Source: Alphaproteobacteria bacterium (GTDB taxonomy: Bacteria > Pseudomonadota > Alphaproteobacteria > UBA828). From it: a DNA stretch of 64,000 bases. The notes below the pieces were generated by a model that saw only the letters and a list, made by a program, of their open reading frames with translations, was not told where the DNA came from and did no database searches. Location: the NCBI GenBank assembly GCA_011523425.1, contig WTGU01000077.1:42118-106117 (forward strand), written 5' to 3'. This document shows, piece by piece, positions 37,955 through 48,978 of this stretch (the first letter of the stretch is position 1; each line of letters starts with the position of its first letter). Both the position numbers and the translations under genes were made by a program.

Positions 37955-40425
37955 CCCGCGAGCGCCATTACATCCCCGAATCGCGGCAACGCGAGAAGCC
38001 CAAGTCCAAGTACTTCGCCATCGGGCACAGCATGAAGCGGGTGGAGGACACCCGCCTGCTCACCGGCTCCGGCACCTATGCGGACGACGTGTCGCTGCCC
38101 AACATGGCGCACGCCGCCGTGCTGCGCAGCCCGCACGCGCATGCCCGCATCGTGAGCATCGACAAGTCGAAGGCGGAGGCGCTGCCCGGCGTGATCTGCG
38201 TGATGACCGGCGCCGAGGCGGCGGAGGTCACGGGGCCGTGCGCGGACTTCTCCAGCCCGCCGACGACGCAGCACTGCATCGCCGTCGACAAGGTGCGCCA
38301 TGTGGGCGAGGCGGTGGCTGCCGTGGTGGCGGAGAGCCGCTACATCGCCGAGGACGCCTGCGAGCTGATCGAGGTCGAGTACGACCCGCTGCCGGTCGTG
38401 GTCGATCTGGAGGAGGCGGTGACGTCCACGGGCGATGCGGTGCTGCATCCCGAGCGCGGCGATACCAACGTGGCGCTTCAGCGCACCATCACCTTCGGCG
38501 CGGTGGACGAGGACTTCGCCGCCGCCGATCTGGTGATCGAGCGCAGGCTGCGCTGGCCGCGCTCCGGCGGCACGCCGATCGAGACCGTCGGCGCCACCGC
38601 GCACTACGACCGCGGCACCGGCAAGTTCACGATCCACGCCAACACGTCGATGTACAACTATGTCGGCTGGCTGATCGCGGTCTCCCTCAAGGTCGACCCG
38701 CACCGGCTCAACATCGTGCCCACGGACGCCGGCGGCAGCTTCGGCAGCAAGCTCTTCTGCCACAAGGTCTGCACGCTCGCCGGCACGCTCGCGCGCGCCG
38801 CGGGCCGGCCGGTCAAGTATCTGGAAGACCGCATCGACAACATGACGAGTGGTGACGCCCACGGCTCCGACCGCCTCTACGACGCCCAGCTCGCGCTGAA
38901 GCGCGACGGCACGATGCTGAGCATGCGGCTCAAGGTGATCGACGATTACGGCGCCTACTTCCAGTACGGCGTCGGCCAGCACGGCAACGCCATGGCGCAG
39001 GTGACCGGCCCCTACGGCATCACCAGCGTCGAGGTCGATCTCACCGCCGTGCTCACCAACAAGTGCCAGCAGGGGGCCTATCGCGGCTTCGGCTCCGAGG
39101 TCGGCAACTTCGTGATCGAGCGCCTGGTCGACGCCGCCTGCGAAGAGCTCGGCCTCGATCCGGTGGAGATGCGCCGGAAGAACCTCATTCCCAAGGACGC
39201 ATTTCCCTACATCATGCCCACCGGCAACATGTACGACAGCGGCGACTACCACGCCGTGCTCGACGAGGCGCTCGGCATGATCGACCTGGAGGGCTGGCGC
39301 AAGAAGCAGGCCGAGGCCCGCAAGGAGGGCCGCTATATCGGCATCGGCATCTCCACCTGCCAGGAGCGGAGCGTCTTCAGCGCCACCGAGTTCTGGATGT
39401 GGAATCCGAACGAGACCCCCGGCTTCACGCTCTCCAGCTCGCCGGAGAGCGTCTCCGTCAACATCGACCCCACCGGCAAGGCGTTCATCACGCTGAACGC
39501 GCCCTTCTGGGGCAACAGCCCGGAGACGATGGCCGTCCAGGTGCTGGCCGAGAAGCTGGAGATGGACCCGGCGGACATCTCCGTCGGCTACGCCGATTCC
39601 GACAAGGGGTTCAACTCGTCAGGCCCGGGCGGGAGCCGCTTTACGGTGATGATCGCGGGCGCGGTCAGCGGCGCCGCCGACGTGATCCGGGAGAAGATGC
39701 TGCGGGTCGCCAGCCACATGCTGGAGGCGGACCCGAGCGATCTCGAGTTCCGCGCCGGATCCATCGGAGTCCAGGGCGTACCCGGCAAGGAGAAGACACT
39801 CGCCGAGGTGGCGCTTCACGCCCACTACTTCCGGCTGGACCTGCCGGAGGACCACGACCTCACCAGCGGCATCGACGCGGCCTACGTCTACGACCATCCG
39901 GTTACGACCATGCCGTCGGAGGACCGCTCCGACCTCGGCATCTTCTACCCGATCGTGGGCCACATGTGTCACATCCCGGTGGTCGAGGTCGATGTCGAGA
40001 CCGGCAAGGTCGATTTCCTCGACTACGTGGCGGTGCACGACTGCGGCACCATGGTCAACCCGATGACACTGGCCGGCCACGTGCGGGGCGGCACCGTGAA
40101 CGGCATCGGCAGCGCGCTCTACGAGCACTTCCACTATGACGAGAGCGGCCAGCTGCAGAACGCGCTGCTGAGCGACTACCTGCACCCGACCCTGATGGAG
40201 ACGCCGGTGGATATCCGCGTCGGCCACGTCGAGACGCCGTCGCCCTTCACCGAGTACGGCATCAAGGGCGGCGGCGAGGGCGGGCGCATGGGCGCGCCGC
40301 CGGCGATCGCCGCGGCGATCGAGGACGCGCTGAAGCCGCTCGGCGTCAAGGTGGATTCGCTTCCGCTCACGCCCAAGGTGCTGCGCGGCATGATCCGCGA
40401 GGCGGAGGCGAACGGCGGGGGCTGA
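37951..40425 (+). CDS. molybdenum hydroxylase set B, molybdopterin subunit
   Basis: An 824-residue catalytic subunit. The active-site loop is QQGAYRGFGSE (about 375), the glycine-rich Mo-cofactor stretch is DAGGSFGSK (about 263), and the catalytic Glu lies in KGGGEGGRMG (about 773). It lacks the Cys loop of CO dehydrogenase. The unusual N-terminus HYIPESRQREKPKSK is shared with set D, as is CQERSVFSATEFWMWN. The two are clearly recent paralogues. Likely activity is hydroxylation of an N-heteroaromatic or similar compound; substrate unknown. Confidence 0.93.
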   Translation: MTRERHYIPESRQREKPKSKYFAIGHSMKRVEDTRLLTGSGTYADDVSLPNMAHAAVLRSPHAHARIVSIDKSKAEALPGVICVMTGAEAAEVTGPCADFSSPPTTQHCIAVDKVRHVGEAVAAVVAESRYIAEDACELIEVEYDPLPVVVDLEEAVTSTGDAVLHPERGDTNVALQRTITFGAVDEDFAAADLVIERRLRWPRSGGTPIETVGATAHYDRGTGKFTIHANTSMYNYVGWLIAVSLKVDPHRLNIVPTDAGGSFGSKLFCHKVCTLAGTLARAAGRPVKYLEDRIDNMTSGDAHGSDRLYDAQLALKRDGTMLSMRLKVIDDYGAYFQYGVGQHGNAMAQVTGPYGITSVEVDLTAVLTNKCQQGAYRGFGSEVGNFVIERLVDAACEELGLDPVEMRRKNLIPKDAFPYIMPTGNMYDSGDYHAVLDEALGMIDLEGWRKKQAEARKEGRYIGIGISTCQERSVFSATEFWMWNPNETPGFTLSSSPESVSVNIDPTGKAFITLNAPFWGNSPETMAVQVLAEKLEMDPADISVGYADSDKGFNSSGPGGSRFTVMIAGAVSGAADVIREKMLRVASHMLEADPSDLEFRAGSIGVQGVPGKEKTLAEVALHAHYFRLDLPEDHDLTSGIDAAYVYDHPVTTMPSEDRSDLGIFYPIVGHMCHIPVVEVDVETGKVDFLDYVAVHDCGTMVNPMTLAGHVRGGTVNGIGSALYEHFHYDESGQLQNALLSDYLHPTLMETPVDIRVGHVETPSPFTEYGIKGGGEGGRMGAPPAIAAAIEDALKPLGVKVDSLPLTPKVLRGMIREAEANGGG

Positions 40426-40483
40426 GAGACGCCCGGCCGCCGGGAAGAGCGGCGCGCACGCGGACAGAGCAGGGAGGGGTCCC

Positions 40484-42853
40484 ATGTATGTCGGTCAGGC
40501 GATCCTGCGCCGAGAGGACGAGCGCTTCCTCCGGGGCCGCGGGCACTATGTCGAGGACATCACCCTCGATGAGCCCATCGCGCATGCCGCCTTCGTCCGC
40601 AGCCCCCATGCCCATGCCGCGGTAACGCGCGTCGATACCGCCAGGGCCGTTGGCATGCCGGGCGTGCTGGCGGTGCTCACCGGCGCGGACTGGACCGCCG
40701 CCGGCTACGGCGAGGCCGAGGGCGTCTGGCCGGTCAAGGACATGAGCGGCGCCGACGCCCGCACCGTCAACCGGCCCTTCATCTGCACCGACGGCGTCGT
40801 GCGTTGCGTCGGCGAGATCGTCGCCATGGTCGTCGCCGAGGACCGCCACCAGGCGCAGGACGCCGCCGAGGCCATCGCGGTCGATTACGAGGAGAAGCCG
40901 GCCAACACGATCACCGCCCGGGCGCTCGACCCCGACACGCCGCTGGTGCATCCCGCGCACGGCACCAACGAGGTGCTGGTCACCGAGCACGGCCTCAAGG
41001 AGGAGACCGAGGCGGCGCTGGCCAGGGCGCATCACGTTACCGAGGTCGTGGTCCCCACCAACCGCGTCACCGCCGCCTCCATCGAGCCGCGCTGCTACAT
41101 GGGTCACCACGACACGGTCAACGACCGCTACACGGTGTGGACCACCAACCAGGCGCCGCACATCGTGCGCCGCTACTTCACCAAGTCGCTGGGGATCCCC
41201 GAGCACAAGCTCCGGGTGATCGCGCCCGACGTCGGTGGCGGCTTCGGCATGAAGCTCTACCACTATCCCGAGGAGCCGCTGGTGCTGTGGGGCGCCATCG
41301 TCTCGCGCCGGCCGGTGCGCTGGGTGGGCACGCGCTCGGAGTGCCTGCTGGGCGACACGCACGCGAGAGACCACCACACAGTGGGCCGCATGGCCTTCGA
41401 CGAGGAGGGCAGGATCCTCGGCGTGAAGTTCGAGACCCTCGGCGCCTTCGGCGCCTACGAGAGCCAGTGGAACGCGAGCATCACCAACGCCTACCACTTC
41501 ACCATGCTTTCGCTCGCCTACGACATCCCGGCGATCCACACCACCGTGCGCGGCGTCTATACCAACGCGACGCCGGTCGACGCCTATCGCGGCGCAGGCC
41601 GGCCCGAGACCATCTATCAGGTCGAGCGCCTGATCGAGAACGGAGCCCACGAGATGGGCATCGATCCGCTGGAGTTGCGCGCCCGCAACCTGATCCCGGC
41701 GGAGAAGTTCCCCTACCAGACCGCCATCGGCATCATCTACGATTCCGGCGACCCGCCGGCGCTCATGGAGAAGGCCAGGGCGCTCTGCGACTACGACGCG
41801 CTCCGCGCCGAGCAGGCCGCGCTCCGGGCGGAGGGCCGGTGGATGGGCATCGGCATGGTGGCCTTCTTCGACATGGCCGGCGCCGGCCCGGTCAAGATGA
41901 TGAACGACCTCGGCGCCAAGATCGGCTGCTACGACGTGGCCAGCGTCCGCGTGCACCCCGACGGGCGGATCACCGTCTTCGCCGGCAGCCACAGCCACGG
42001 CCAGGGCCACGAGACCACCTGGAGCCAGATCGCCGCCGATCGCCTCGGCTGCGACATCGACCACATCGATCTGGTCGAGGGCGATACCGACCGGGTGCCC
42101 ATGGGCATCGGCACCTGGGGCTCGCGCTCGCTGTCGACCGCCGGCATGGCGGTCTACACCGCCGCCGACCGGGTGGTGGCCAAGGCCAAGCGGATGGCGG
42201 CACACATGCTGGAATGCGCGGCCGAGGACCTCGACCTGGCGGACGGCGAGTTCACCGTCAAGGGCACGGACCGGAAGCTCTCGTTCGCGGAGGTGGCGAA
42301 CGCCTCCTACCACTCCGGCGACCGCCCGGCCGATCTCGAGATCGGCCTGGAGGAGACCTCGTTCTTCGATCCGGCGGACTGCACCTATCCGTCGGCCGTG
42401 CATGTCTGCGTCGTGCTGGTCGATCCCGAGACCTGCGCCGTGACCCTCCGCGACTACTGGGCGGTGGACGACGTCGGCACCGTCATCAACCCGATGGTGC
42501 TGCACGGGCAGGTTCACGGCGGGCTGGTCCAGGGCATCGGCCAGGCGCTGATGGAGGAATGCGCCTACGACCCGGAGTCGGGCCAGTACCTCGCCGGCAC
42601 CTTCATGGACTACGCCATACCCCATGCCGAGGACGTGCCGTCCTTCGGCCTCGATTCGCATTTCACCAGGGCGCTGGGCAACCCGCTGGGCGCCAAGGGA
42701 GCGGGCGAGAGCGGCACCATCGGCGCGCCCGGCTGCGTCGCCAACGGGGTGATCGATGCGCTCTGGCATCTGGGCGTGCGCCAGATCACGCAGCCGATGA
42801 CTCCGAAGAAGATCTGGCGCGCCATCGAAGACGCAGGACGGGCGCAGCAGTAG
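40484..42853 (+). CDS. molybdenum hydroxylase set C, molybdopterin subunit (form II CoxL-like)
   Basis: A 789-residue catalytic subunit of a different branch from sets B and D. The active-site loop is AYRGAGRPE (about 367), the motif associated with form II 'CoxL' proteins, which are not proven CO oxidisers. Other motifs are DVGGGFGMK (about 249) and the catalytic Glu in [15 protein letters not shown] (about 742). Here the Mo gene comes first, followed by 2Fe-2S and FAD, the reverse of sets B and D. It starts 58 bases after the set B stop, with GGGAGG upstream. Confidence 0.93.
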   Translation: MYVGQAILRREDERFLRGRGHYVEDITLDEPIAHAAFVRSPHAHAAVTRVDTARAVGMPGVLAVLTGADWTAAGYGEAEGVWPVKDMSGADARTVNRPFICTDGVVRCVGEIVAMVVAEDRHQAQDAAEAIAVDYEEKPANTITARALDPDTPLVHPAHGTNEVLVTEHGLKEETEAALARAHHVTEVVVPTNRVTAASIEPRCYMGHHDTVNDRYTVWTTNQAPHIVRRYFTKSLGIPEHKLRVIAPDVGGGFGMKLYHYPEEPLVLWGAIVSRRPVRWVGTRSECLLGDTHARDHHTVGRMAFDEEGRILGVKFETLGAFGAYESQWNASITNAYHFTMLSLAYDIPAIHTTVRGVYTNATPVDAYRGAGRPETIYQVERLIENGAHEMGIDPLELRARNLIPAEKFPYQTAIGIIYDSGDPPALMEKARALCDYDALRAEQAALRAEGRWMGIGMVAFFDMAGAGPVKMMNDLGAKIGCYDVASVRVHPDGRITVFAGSHSHGQGHETTWSQIAADRLGCDIDHIDLVEGDTDRVPMGIGTWGSRSLSTAGMAVYTAADRVVAKAKRMAAHMLECAAEDLDLADGEFTVKGTDRKLSFAEVANASYHSGDRPADLEIGLEETSFFDPADCTYPSAVHVCVVLVDPETCAVTLRDYWAVDDVGTVINPMVLHGQVHGGLVQGIGQALMEECAYDPESGQYLAGTFMDYAIPHAEDVPSFGLDSHFTRALGNPLGAKGAGESGTIGAPGCVANGVIDALWHLGVRQITQPMTPKKIWRAIEDAGRAQQ

Positions 42854-42890
42854 CGCCGGCGGCAACCGGAACGATCGCGGGAGAATGGCG

Positions 42891-43364
<474 letters not shown>

Positions 43365-43376
43365 GGGGAGGGGCCG

Positions 43377-44177
43377 ATGTATCCGTTCACCTATCACCGC
43401 CCGGCCTCGCTCGACGATGCCAGGGCGCGCCTCGCCGCGAGCGAGGACGGCCGGCCGCTCGCCGGCGGCATGAGCCTGATCCCGACGATGCGCTTCCGCC
43501 TTTCCTCGTGCTCGGACCTCGTCGACCTCAACGCAATCGACGGGCTCGCCGGGATCGAGCGGCACGAGGGCGGCATCCGCATCGGCGCGATGACGCGGCA
43601 CGCCGCCGTCGAGGCTTCGGCGGAGGTGCGGGAGGCGATCCCCGCGCTTGCGGCGCTCGCCGGCTCCATCGGCGACGTGCAGGTGCGCAACCGCGGCACC
43701 ATCGGCGGCTCGATCTGCTTCGCCGACCCGGCGGCGGACTACCCGGCGGGCATCCTCGGCCTGGGCGCTTCGGTCAACACCGACCGGCGCTCGATCGCCG
43801 CCGACGACTTCTTCACCGGGCTCTACGAGACCGCGCTGGAGGACGGCGAGCTCGTGGTCTCGGTCGATTTCCCGGTGCCCGAGCGGGCAGGCTGGGCCAA
43901 GTTCGGCAACCAGGCCTCGCGCTTCGCCGTGGTCGCGGTGATGGTCTCGCTGGCCGGCGGCGCGGTGCGCCTCGCCGTCACCGGCGCGAAGTCCCACGTC
44001 TTCCGCGTGCCGGAGATGGAGGCCGCGCTCGCCGCCGACTTCTCGGCCGAGGCGCTGGAGGGCATCGCGGTGGCGAGCGAGGGGCTCAACGAGGACCTTC
44101 ACGCCGACGCGGCCTATCGCGCGCACCTCGTCGGCGTGATGGCGAAGCGCGCGGTCCGCGCCGCCCTCGCACCATGA
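43377..44177 (+). CDS. molybdenum hydroxylase set C, FAD subunit
   Basis: A 266-residue CoxM-like subunit with FAD motifs PLAGGMSLIPTMRFRL (27-42) and VQVRNRGTIGGSICFADPAA. It is somewhat shorter than the set B and D FAD subunits. The C-terminus is diverged from them, supporting a separate origin for set C. Its last codons overlap the first codon of the set D FAD gene (ATGA), so two FAD subunits are encoded back to back. Confidence 0.93.
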   Translation: MYPFTYHRPASLDDARARLAASEDGRPLAGGMSLIPTMRFRLSSCSDLVDLNAIDGLAGIERHEGGIRIGAMTRHAAVEASAEVREAIPALAALAGSIGDVQVRNRGTIGGSICFADPAADYPAGILGLGASVNTDRRSIAADDFFTGLYETALEDGELVVSVDFPVPERAGWAKFGNQASRFAVVAVMVSLAGGAVRLAVTGAKSHVFRVPEMEAALAADFSAEALEGIAVASEGLNEDLHADAAYRAHLVGVMAKRAVRAALAP

Positions 44178-45031
44178 AGCCGCCGCGCTTCCGCTACCTG
44201 CGCGCGGAGAGTGTCGACGGCGCGCTCCGGGCGCTCGCCGACAACCCCGATTCCCGCCCGCTCGCGGGCGGCCAGAGCCTGATCGCCATGATGAACCTCA
44301 GGCTGGTCAGGCCGGCCTGCCTCGTCGACATCAACCGGGTCGCGGGCCTCGGCTATATCAGGGAGGATGGCGACGGCGTCGCCATCGGCGCGCTGACGAG
44401 GCACAACGACGTCAAGCATTCGGACCTCGTCCGCGCGCGCTGCCCGCTGCTGACCGAGGCCTACGAGTCCATCGCGCACCACACCGTGCGGAACCGCGGC
44501 ACCCTCGGCGGCAATCTCTGCCACGCCGATCCCTCGTCGGAGACGCCGGCGGTGATGGTCGCGGTCGGCGCCACGCTGGTGCTCCAGAGCGTGGGCGGGC
44601 GGCGCGAGGTCGCGGCGGAAGACTTCTTCCAAGGCCCCTACGAGACCGCGGCCCGGCAGGACGAGCTGCTGGTCGAGATACGCCTTCCCGGCCGCGGCGC
44701 CGAAGGCTGGGCCTTCGCCGAGGTCAGCAACCGCCACGGCGACTTCGCCATCGCCGTCATTGCGACCACGCTGCGGCTCGCGGACGGGCGGTGCGAGGCG
44801 GCGCGCGTGGTGGCGAGCGCGGTGGGCGAGCACGCGGCCCGGCTCAGGCCGGCGGAGGACGCGCTGACGGGCGGCGCGATCGACGACGCAGCCATCGAGC
44901 GCGCGGCGGAAGCGGCGGCGGGCGCGGTCGATCCTCACAGCGACAGCCACGCGGATGCCGTCTACCGGCGGGACGCAGTCGCCGCGCTCACCCGGCGCAC
45001 GCTGCGCCGGGCGGCCGAGCGCTGCGGCTGA
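44174..45031 (+). CDS. molybdenum hydroxylase set D, FAD subunit
   Basis: A 285-residue FAD subunit: PLAGGQSLIAMMNLRL (29-44) and HTVRNRGTLGGNLCHADPSS, ending YRRDAVAALTRRTLRRAAER. It is very similar to the set B FAD subunit (36593). Its ATG overlaps the stop of the preceding set C FAD gene by four bases, showing that the two sets are read from one message. Confidence 0.93.
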   Translation: MKPPRFRYLRAESVDGALRALADNPDSRPLAGGQSLIAMMNLRLVRPACLVDINRVAGLGYIREDGDGVAIGALTRHNDVKHSDLVRARCPLLTEAYESIAHHTVRNRGTLGGNLCHADPSSETPAVMVAVGATLVLQSVGGRREVAAEDFFQGPYETAARQDELLVEIRLPGRGAEGWAFAEVSNRHGDFAIAVIATTLRLADGRCEAARVVASAVGEHAARLRPAEDALTGGAIDDAAIERAAEAAAGAVDPHSDSHADAVYRRDAVAALTRRTLRRAAERCG

Positions 45032-45043
45032 GGGAGGGGGGCG

Positions 45044-45526
45044 ATGGAGCGTGAGACGATCAGCGTGACCGTCAACGGCAGGGCCTACGAGCGCCAGGTT
45101 GAGCCGCGCCGGCTGCTCAGCGACTTCCTGCGCGACGATCTGCGCCTCACCGGCACCCATGTCGGCTGCGAGCACGGGGTCTGCGGCGCCTGCACCGTGA
45201 TGATGGACGGCGTCACCGCCCGCTCCTGTCTCACCTTCGCGGTGATGGCGGACGGCGCCGAGATCGAGACCATCGAGGGCCTCGGCTCGGTCGACGCCAT
45301 GCATCCGGTGCAGCGGGCCTTCTGGGAGAAGCACGGGCTCCAGTGCGGCTTCTGCACGCCGGGGATGCTGATGACCGCCGTCGAGCTTCTGGAACGGAAC
45401 TCGGACCCTTCCGTGGACGACATCCGCGACGCCATATCCGGAAACCTCTGCCGCTGCACCGGCTATCAGACCATCGTCGACTCAATCCGGTACGCGGCGC
45501 ACCTGATGCGGGAGGACGGCGCATGA
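45044..45526 (+). CDS. molybdenum hydroxylase set D, 2Fe-2S subunit
   Basis: A 160-residue subunit with Cys42, 47, 50 and 62 (CEHGVCGACTV) and Cys101, 104, 136 and 138 (CGFCTPG, LCRCTGY). It is near-identical to the set B subunit across the cluster regions, but the N-terminal 30 residues and the C-terminus differ. GGGAGGGGG precedes the ATG. The stop overlaps the Mo subunit start. Confidence 0.95.
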   Translation: MERETISVTVNGRAYERQVEPRRLLSDFLRDDLRLTGTHVGCEHGVCGACTVMMDGVTARSCLTFAVMADGAEIETIEGLGSVDAMHPVQRAFWEKHGLQCGFCTPGMLMTAVELLERNSDPSVDDIRDAISGNLCRCTGYQTIVDSIRYAAHLMREDGA

Positions 45527-47985
45527 GCGAGCGCGGCCACATCCCCGAGAGCCGGCAGCGCGAGAAGCCGCGCGCCGATCTGAAGTGGATCGGCAAGAGC
45601 ATGAAGCGGGTGGAGGATCCCCGGCTCCTCGTCGGCAAGGGCGTCTATACCGACGACGTGAACCTGCCGGAGATGGCCCATGCGGCGGTGCTGCGCAGCC
45701 CCCACGCGCATGCCAGGATCGTCTCCATCGACGTGAGCAAGGCGGCGGCGCTGCCCGGCGTGCTCTGCGTGATGACCGGCGCCGATGCGGCGGCGGTCTG
45801 CGACCCGCTCCCCACCTGGGCGAGCCCGCCGGTGCTCCAGCCGGCCATCGCCCACGAGCGGGTGCGCCACGTCGGCGAGGCGGTGGCGGCGGTGGCCGCG
45901 GAGGACCGCTACATCGCCGAGGACGCCTGCGAGCTGATCGAGGTCGAGTACGCGCCGCTGCCGCCCGTGGTCGATCCCGAGGAGGCGCTGGCGTCCACGG
46001 GCGATGCCGTCCTGCACCCCGACCGGGGCGACACCAACATAGCCCTCGAGCGCAAACTCACCTTCGGGCCGGTGGAGGAAGACTTCGCCGCCGCCGACCT
46101 GGTCATCGAGCGCCGCTTCCGTTGGCCGCGCTCCGGCGGCCAGCCGCTGGAGACGGTGGGCGCGGTGGCGAGCTACGACGAGGGCTCGGGCCGCTTCACC
46201 ATCCAGTGCAACACCTCGATGTACAACTATTGCGGCTGGATGATCGCCGACACGCTCCGCGTGGCTCCCCACAAGCTCAACATCGTGCCGACGCTCGCCG
46301 GCGGCAGCTTCGGCAGCAAGATGTTCGTCCACAAGGTTCCGATCATCGCCGCGGCGCTCGCGCGCGCGGCCGGCCAGCCGGTCAAGTTCATGGAGGACCG
46401 GATCGACAACACCACGAGCTGCGACAACCACGCTTCGGACCGCGTCTACTACGCAAAGCTCGCGCTCAAGCGCGACGGCACGCTGCTCAGCCTCAAGACG
46501 CGGATCATCGACGACTACGGCGCATACTTTCAGTTCGGCGTCGGCCAGCACGGCAACGCGCTCTCGCAATGCGTCGGCCCCTATCGCATCAACAGCGTCG
46601 AGGTCGACCTCGCCGCCGTGCTCACCAACAAGTGCCAGCAGGGGGCCTATCGCGGCTTCGGCTCCGAGGTCGCGAACTTCGTGATCGAGCGCCTGGTGGA
46701 TGCCGCCGCCGACGAGCTCGGCATGGACCGGATCGCGCTCCGGCGGCAGAACTTCATCCAGCCGGACCAGTTCCCCTATCTGATCCCGACCGGGAACATG
46801 TACGACAGTGGCAACTACCAGGCGGTTCTCGACGAGACGCTGAAGCTCGCCGACGTCGAGCACTGGCGGGCGAAGCAGGCGGAGGCCCGGGCGGAGGGGC
46901 GCCACATCGGCATCGGGATCGCCACCTGCCAGGAGCGGAGCGTCTTCAGCGCCACCGAGTTCTGGATGTGGAACCTGGAGCCCGGCGTCGAGTGGACCAG
47001 CTCGCCGGACGGGGTCTCGGTCAAGATCGACCCGACCGGCAAGGCCTTCGTCACGCTGCATTCGCCCTTCTGGGGCAACAGCCCGGAGACCGTGGCCGCC
47101 CAGGTGCTGGCCGAGCAGCTCACCATCGACCCGGCGGATATCGAGATCACCTATTCGGACACCGACCAGGGCCTCAACTCCACCGGGCCGGGCGGCAGCC
47201 GCTTCACGGTGATGGTCACCGGCGCCATCGTCGGCGCCGCCGGCAAGATTCGAGAGAAGCTGCTGCGCATCGCCGCCCATCTGATGGAGGCCGACGTGCG
47301 CGACCTCGCGCTCGAGGACGGCGCGGTGCACGTCAAGGGCGTGCCCGACATGAAGATGAGCATCGCCGAGCTCGCCGACAAGGCGCACTACTACCGGCTC
47401 AGCATGCCCGACGACCTCGACCTCACCAGCGGGCTCGACGCGACCTACGTCTACGACCACCCGGTGACGACCCTGCCGGACGCCGACGAGCGGCACATGG
47501 GAATCTTCTATCCGATCATGGGCCACAGCTGCCACATTCCCGTGGTCGAGGTGGATATCGAGACTGGGCAGGTGCACTTCCTCCATTACGCCGCCGTCCA
47601 CGACTGCGGCACCATGGTTAACCCCATGACCCTCGAGGGGCACATCAGGGGCGGTACGGTGAACGGCATCGGCACCGCGCTCTTCGAGGAGTTCCGCTAC
47701 GACGAGGCCGGCCAGCTCACGACCGCGCTCTGGACCGACTACCTGATCCCCACCATCAAGGAATCGCCGGCGGATATCGTCGTCGGCCATGTCGAGACGC
47801 CGTCTCCCTTCACCGAGTACGGCGTCAAGGGCGGCGGCGAGGGCGGACGCATGGGCGGCCCGCCGGCGATCGCGGCTGCCATCGAGGATGCGTTGAAGCC
47901 TCTCGGCGTCACCATCGACAGTCTGCCGCTGCTGCCGAGCCGGCTGCGCGCCCTCATCCGGGAGGCCCAGGCGAAGCAGGCCTGA
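45523..47985 (+). CDS. molybdenum hydroxylase set D, molybdopterin subunit
   Basis: An 820-residue catalytic subunit, paralogous to the set B enzyme along its full length. Shared features are the N-terminus GHIPESRQREKPR, QQGAYRGFGSE (about 375), CQERSVFSATEFWMWN, and catalytic Glu in KGGGEGGRMG (about 771). Differences cluster in segments such as CDPLPTWASPPVL (about 90-102) and the DADERHMG region, which may change substrate choice or may simply be neutral. It is the last gene of the plus-strand run and converges on the Ada-type gene 19 bases downstream. Confidence 0.93.
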   Translation: MSERGHIPESRQREKPRADLKWIGKSMKRVEDPRLLVGKGVYTDDVNLPEMAHAAVLRSPHAHARIVSIDVSKAAALPGVLCVMTGADAAAVCDPLPTWASPPVLQPAIAHERVRHVGEAVAAVAAEDRYIAEDACELIEVEYAPLPPVVDPEEALASTGDAVLHPDRGDTNIALERKLTFGPVEEDFAAADLVIERRFRWPRSGGQPLETVGAVASYDEGSGRFTIQCNTSMYNYCGWMIADTLRVAPHKLNIVPTLAGGSFGSKMFVHKVPIIAAALARAAGQPVKFMEDRIDNTTSCDNHASDRVYYAKLALKRDGTLLSLKTRIIDDYGAYFQFGVGQHGNALSQCVGPYRINSVEVDLAAVLTNKCQQGAYRGFGSEVANFVIERLVDAAADELGMDRIALRRQNFIQPDQFPYLIPTGNMYDSGNYQAVLDETLKLADVEHWRAKQAEARAEGRHIGIGIATCQERSVFSATEFWMWNLEPGVEWTSSPDGVSVKIDPTGKAFVTLHSPFWGNSPETVAAQVLAEQLTIDPADIEITYSDTDQGLNSTGPGGSRFTVMVTGAIVGAAGKIREKLLRIAAHLMEADVRDLALEDGAVHVKGVPDMKMSIAELADKAHYYRLSMPDDLDLTSGLDATYVYDHPVTTLPDADERHMGIFYPIMGHSCHIPVVEVDIETGQVHFLHYAAVHDCGTMVNPMTLEGHIRGGTVNGIGTALFEEFRYDEAGQLTTALWTDYLIPTIKESPADIVVGHVETPSPFTEYGVKGGGEGGRMGGPPAIAAAIEDALKPLGVTIDSLPLLPSRLRALIREAQAKQA

Positions 47986-48004
47986 GCGCGCCCGGCCTTG
48001 GCGG

Positions 48005-48901
48005 CTATGCGGCGTCGCTTGTCGCCTGGCCGAAGTGCGCGGCTTCCCAGCCCAGCATGACGCGCTTGCGGGCTGGGCCCCACTCGTAGTTGGAGATGCG
48101 GCCCGTGCGGCGGATCACCCGGTGGCACGGGATCAGGTAGGAGATCGGGTTGGCGGCGACGGCGCCGCCGATCGCGCGTGCGCCGCGCGGCAGTCCCAGC
48201 GACCCGGCCAGCGCCTGGTAGGAGGTGACGCGCCCCGGCGGAATACGCAGCAGCGCCTCCCACACCTTGAGCTGGAAGTTGGTGCCGCAGGGGGCGAGGC
48301 GGAGGGGCTCGCGGCAGGCCCGCTGCGGATCGAAGATGCGCGCCGCAATGGGGGCGGTGGCGGCACGGTTCTCGCGAAAGCGCGCGGCGGGCCAGCGCTG
48401 CTCGAACTCAGCGCGGACGGTGCCCGCGGCGCCGTCGCCATCGGCGAAGCCGAGCGTGCAGATGCCGCGCTCCGTGAGGCCGACGAAGCAGGGGCCGAAC
48501 GGGCTCGGGTGCATGCCCCAGGCGATCTCCACGCCCTCGCCGCCGCGCTTGAAGGCGCCGGGGCTCATCGCCTCGTAGGTCACGAAGAGATCGTGCAGCC
48601 GGGCCGGGCCGGAGAGGCCCGTATCAAAGGCGACGTCGAGGATCGAGGCCGAGGCCGCGAGTTGTGTCTTGGCGTATTCCAGCGAGAGATACTGGCCGAA
48701 GCGCTTGGGCGAGATACCCGCCCAGCGACGGAACAGGCGTTGGAAATGGTAATGGCTGAGGCCTGCCGCATCCGCCACCTCATCGAGGCTCGGCTGATCG
48801 CGGAAGTGCGCCTCCAGATAGAGGATCGCGGCCTCGATGCGGGCGTAGTCGCGGGCGTTCCGCGCGATGTCCCGGTCGTCCTGCGTGGCTGTCGTCGTCA
48901 T
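48005..48901 (-). CDS. AraC-type HTH / O6-methylguanine-DNA methyltransferase (Ada-like, no N-terminal zinc domain)
   Basis: A 298-residue fusion of an AraC-type DNA-binding domain (about 20-120: LDEVADAAGLSHYHFQRLFR) with a methylated-DNA-protein cysteine methyltransferase domain. The acceptor Cys lies in NPISYLIPCHRVIRRTG. The zinc-binding, phosphotriester-repairing N-domain of E. coli Ada is missing, so its ability to act as a methylation-triggered activator is uncertain. The repair role, removing alkyl groups from guanine O6, is well supported. ATG 48901 gives the compact start MTTTATQDDRD. Confidence 0.92.
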   Translation of the reverse strand: MTTTATQDDRDIARNARDYARIEAAILYLEAHFRDQPSLDEVADAAGLSHYHFQRLFRRWAGISPKRFGQYLSLEYAKTQLAASASILDVAFDTGLSGPARLHDLFVTYEAMSPGAFKRGGEGVEIAWGMHPSPFGPCFVGLTERGICTLGFADGDGAAGTVRAEFEQRWPAARFRENRAATAPIAARIFDPQRACREPLRLAPCGTNFQLKVWEALLRIPPGRVTSYQALAGSLGLPRGARAIGGAVAANPISYLIPCHRVIRRTGRISNYEWGPARKRVMLGWEAAHFGQATSDAA

Positions 48902-48978
48902 GGCGGCCCTCCTGAGCCGCCACCCTAGGCACCGGGCTCCCTTCCGGCCACCCGATAGTTGCGACGGTTCGCCCGCGG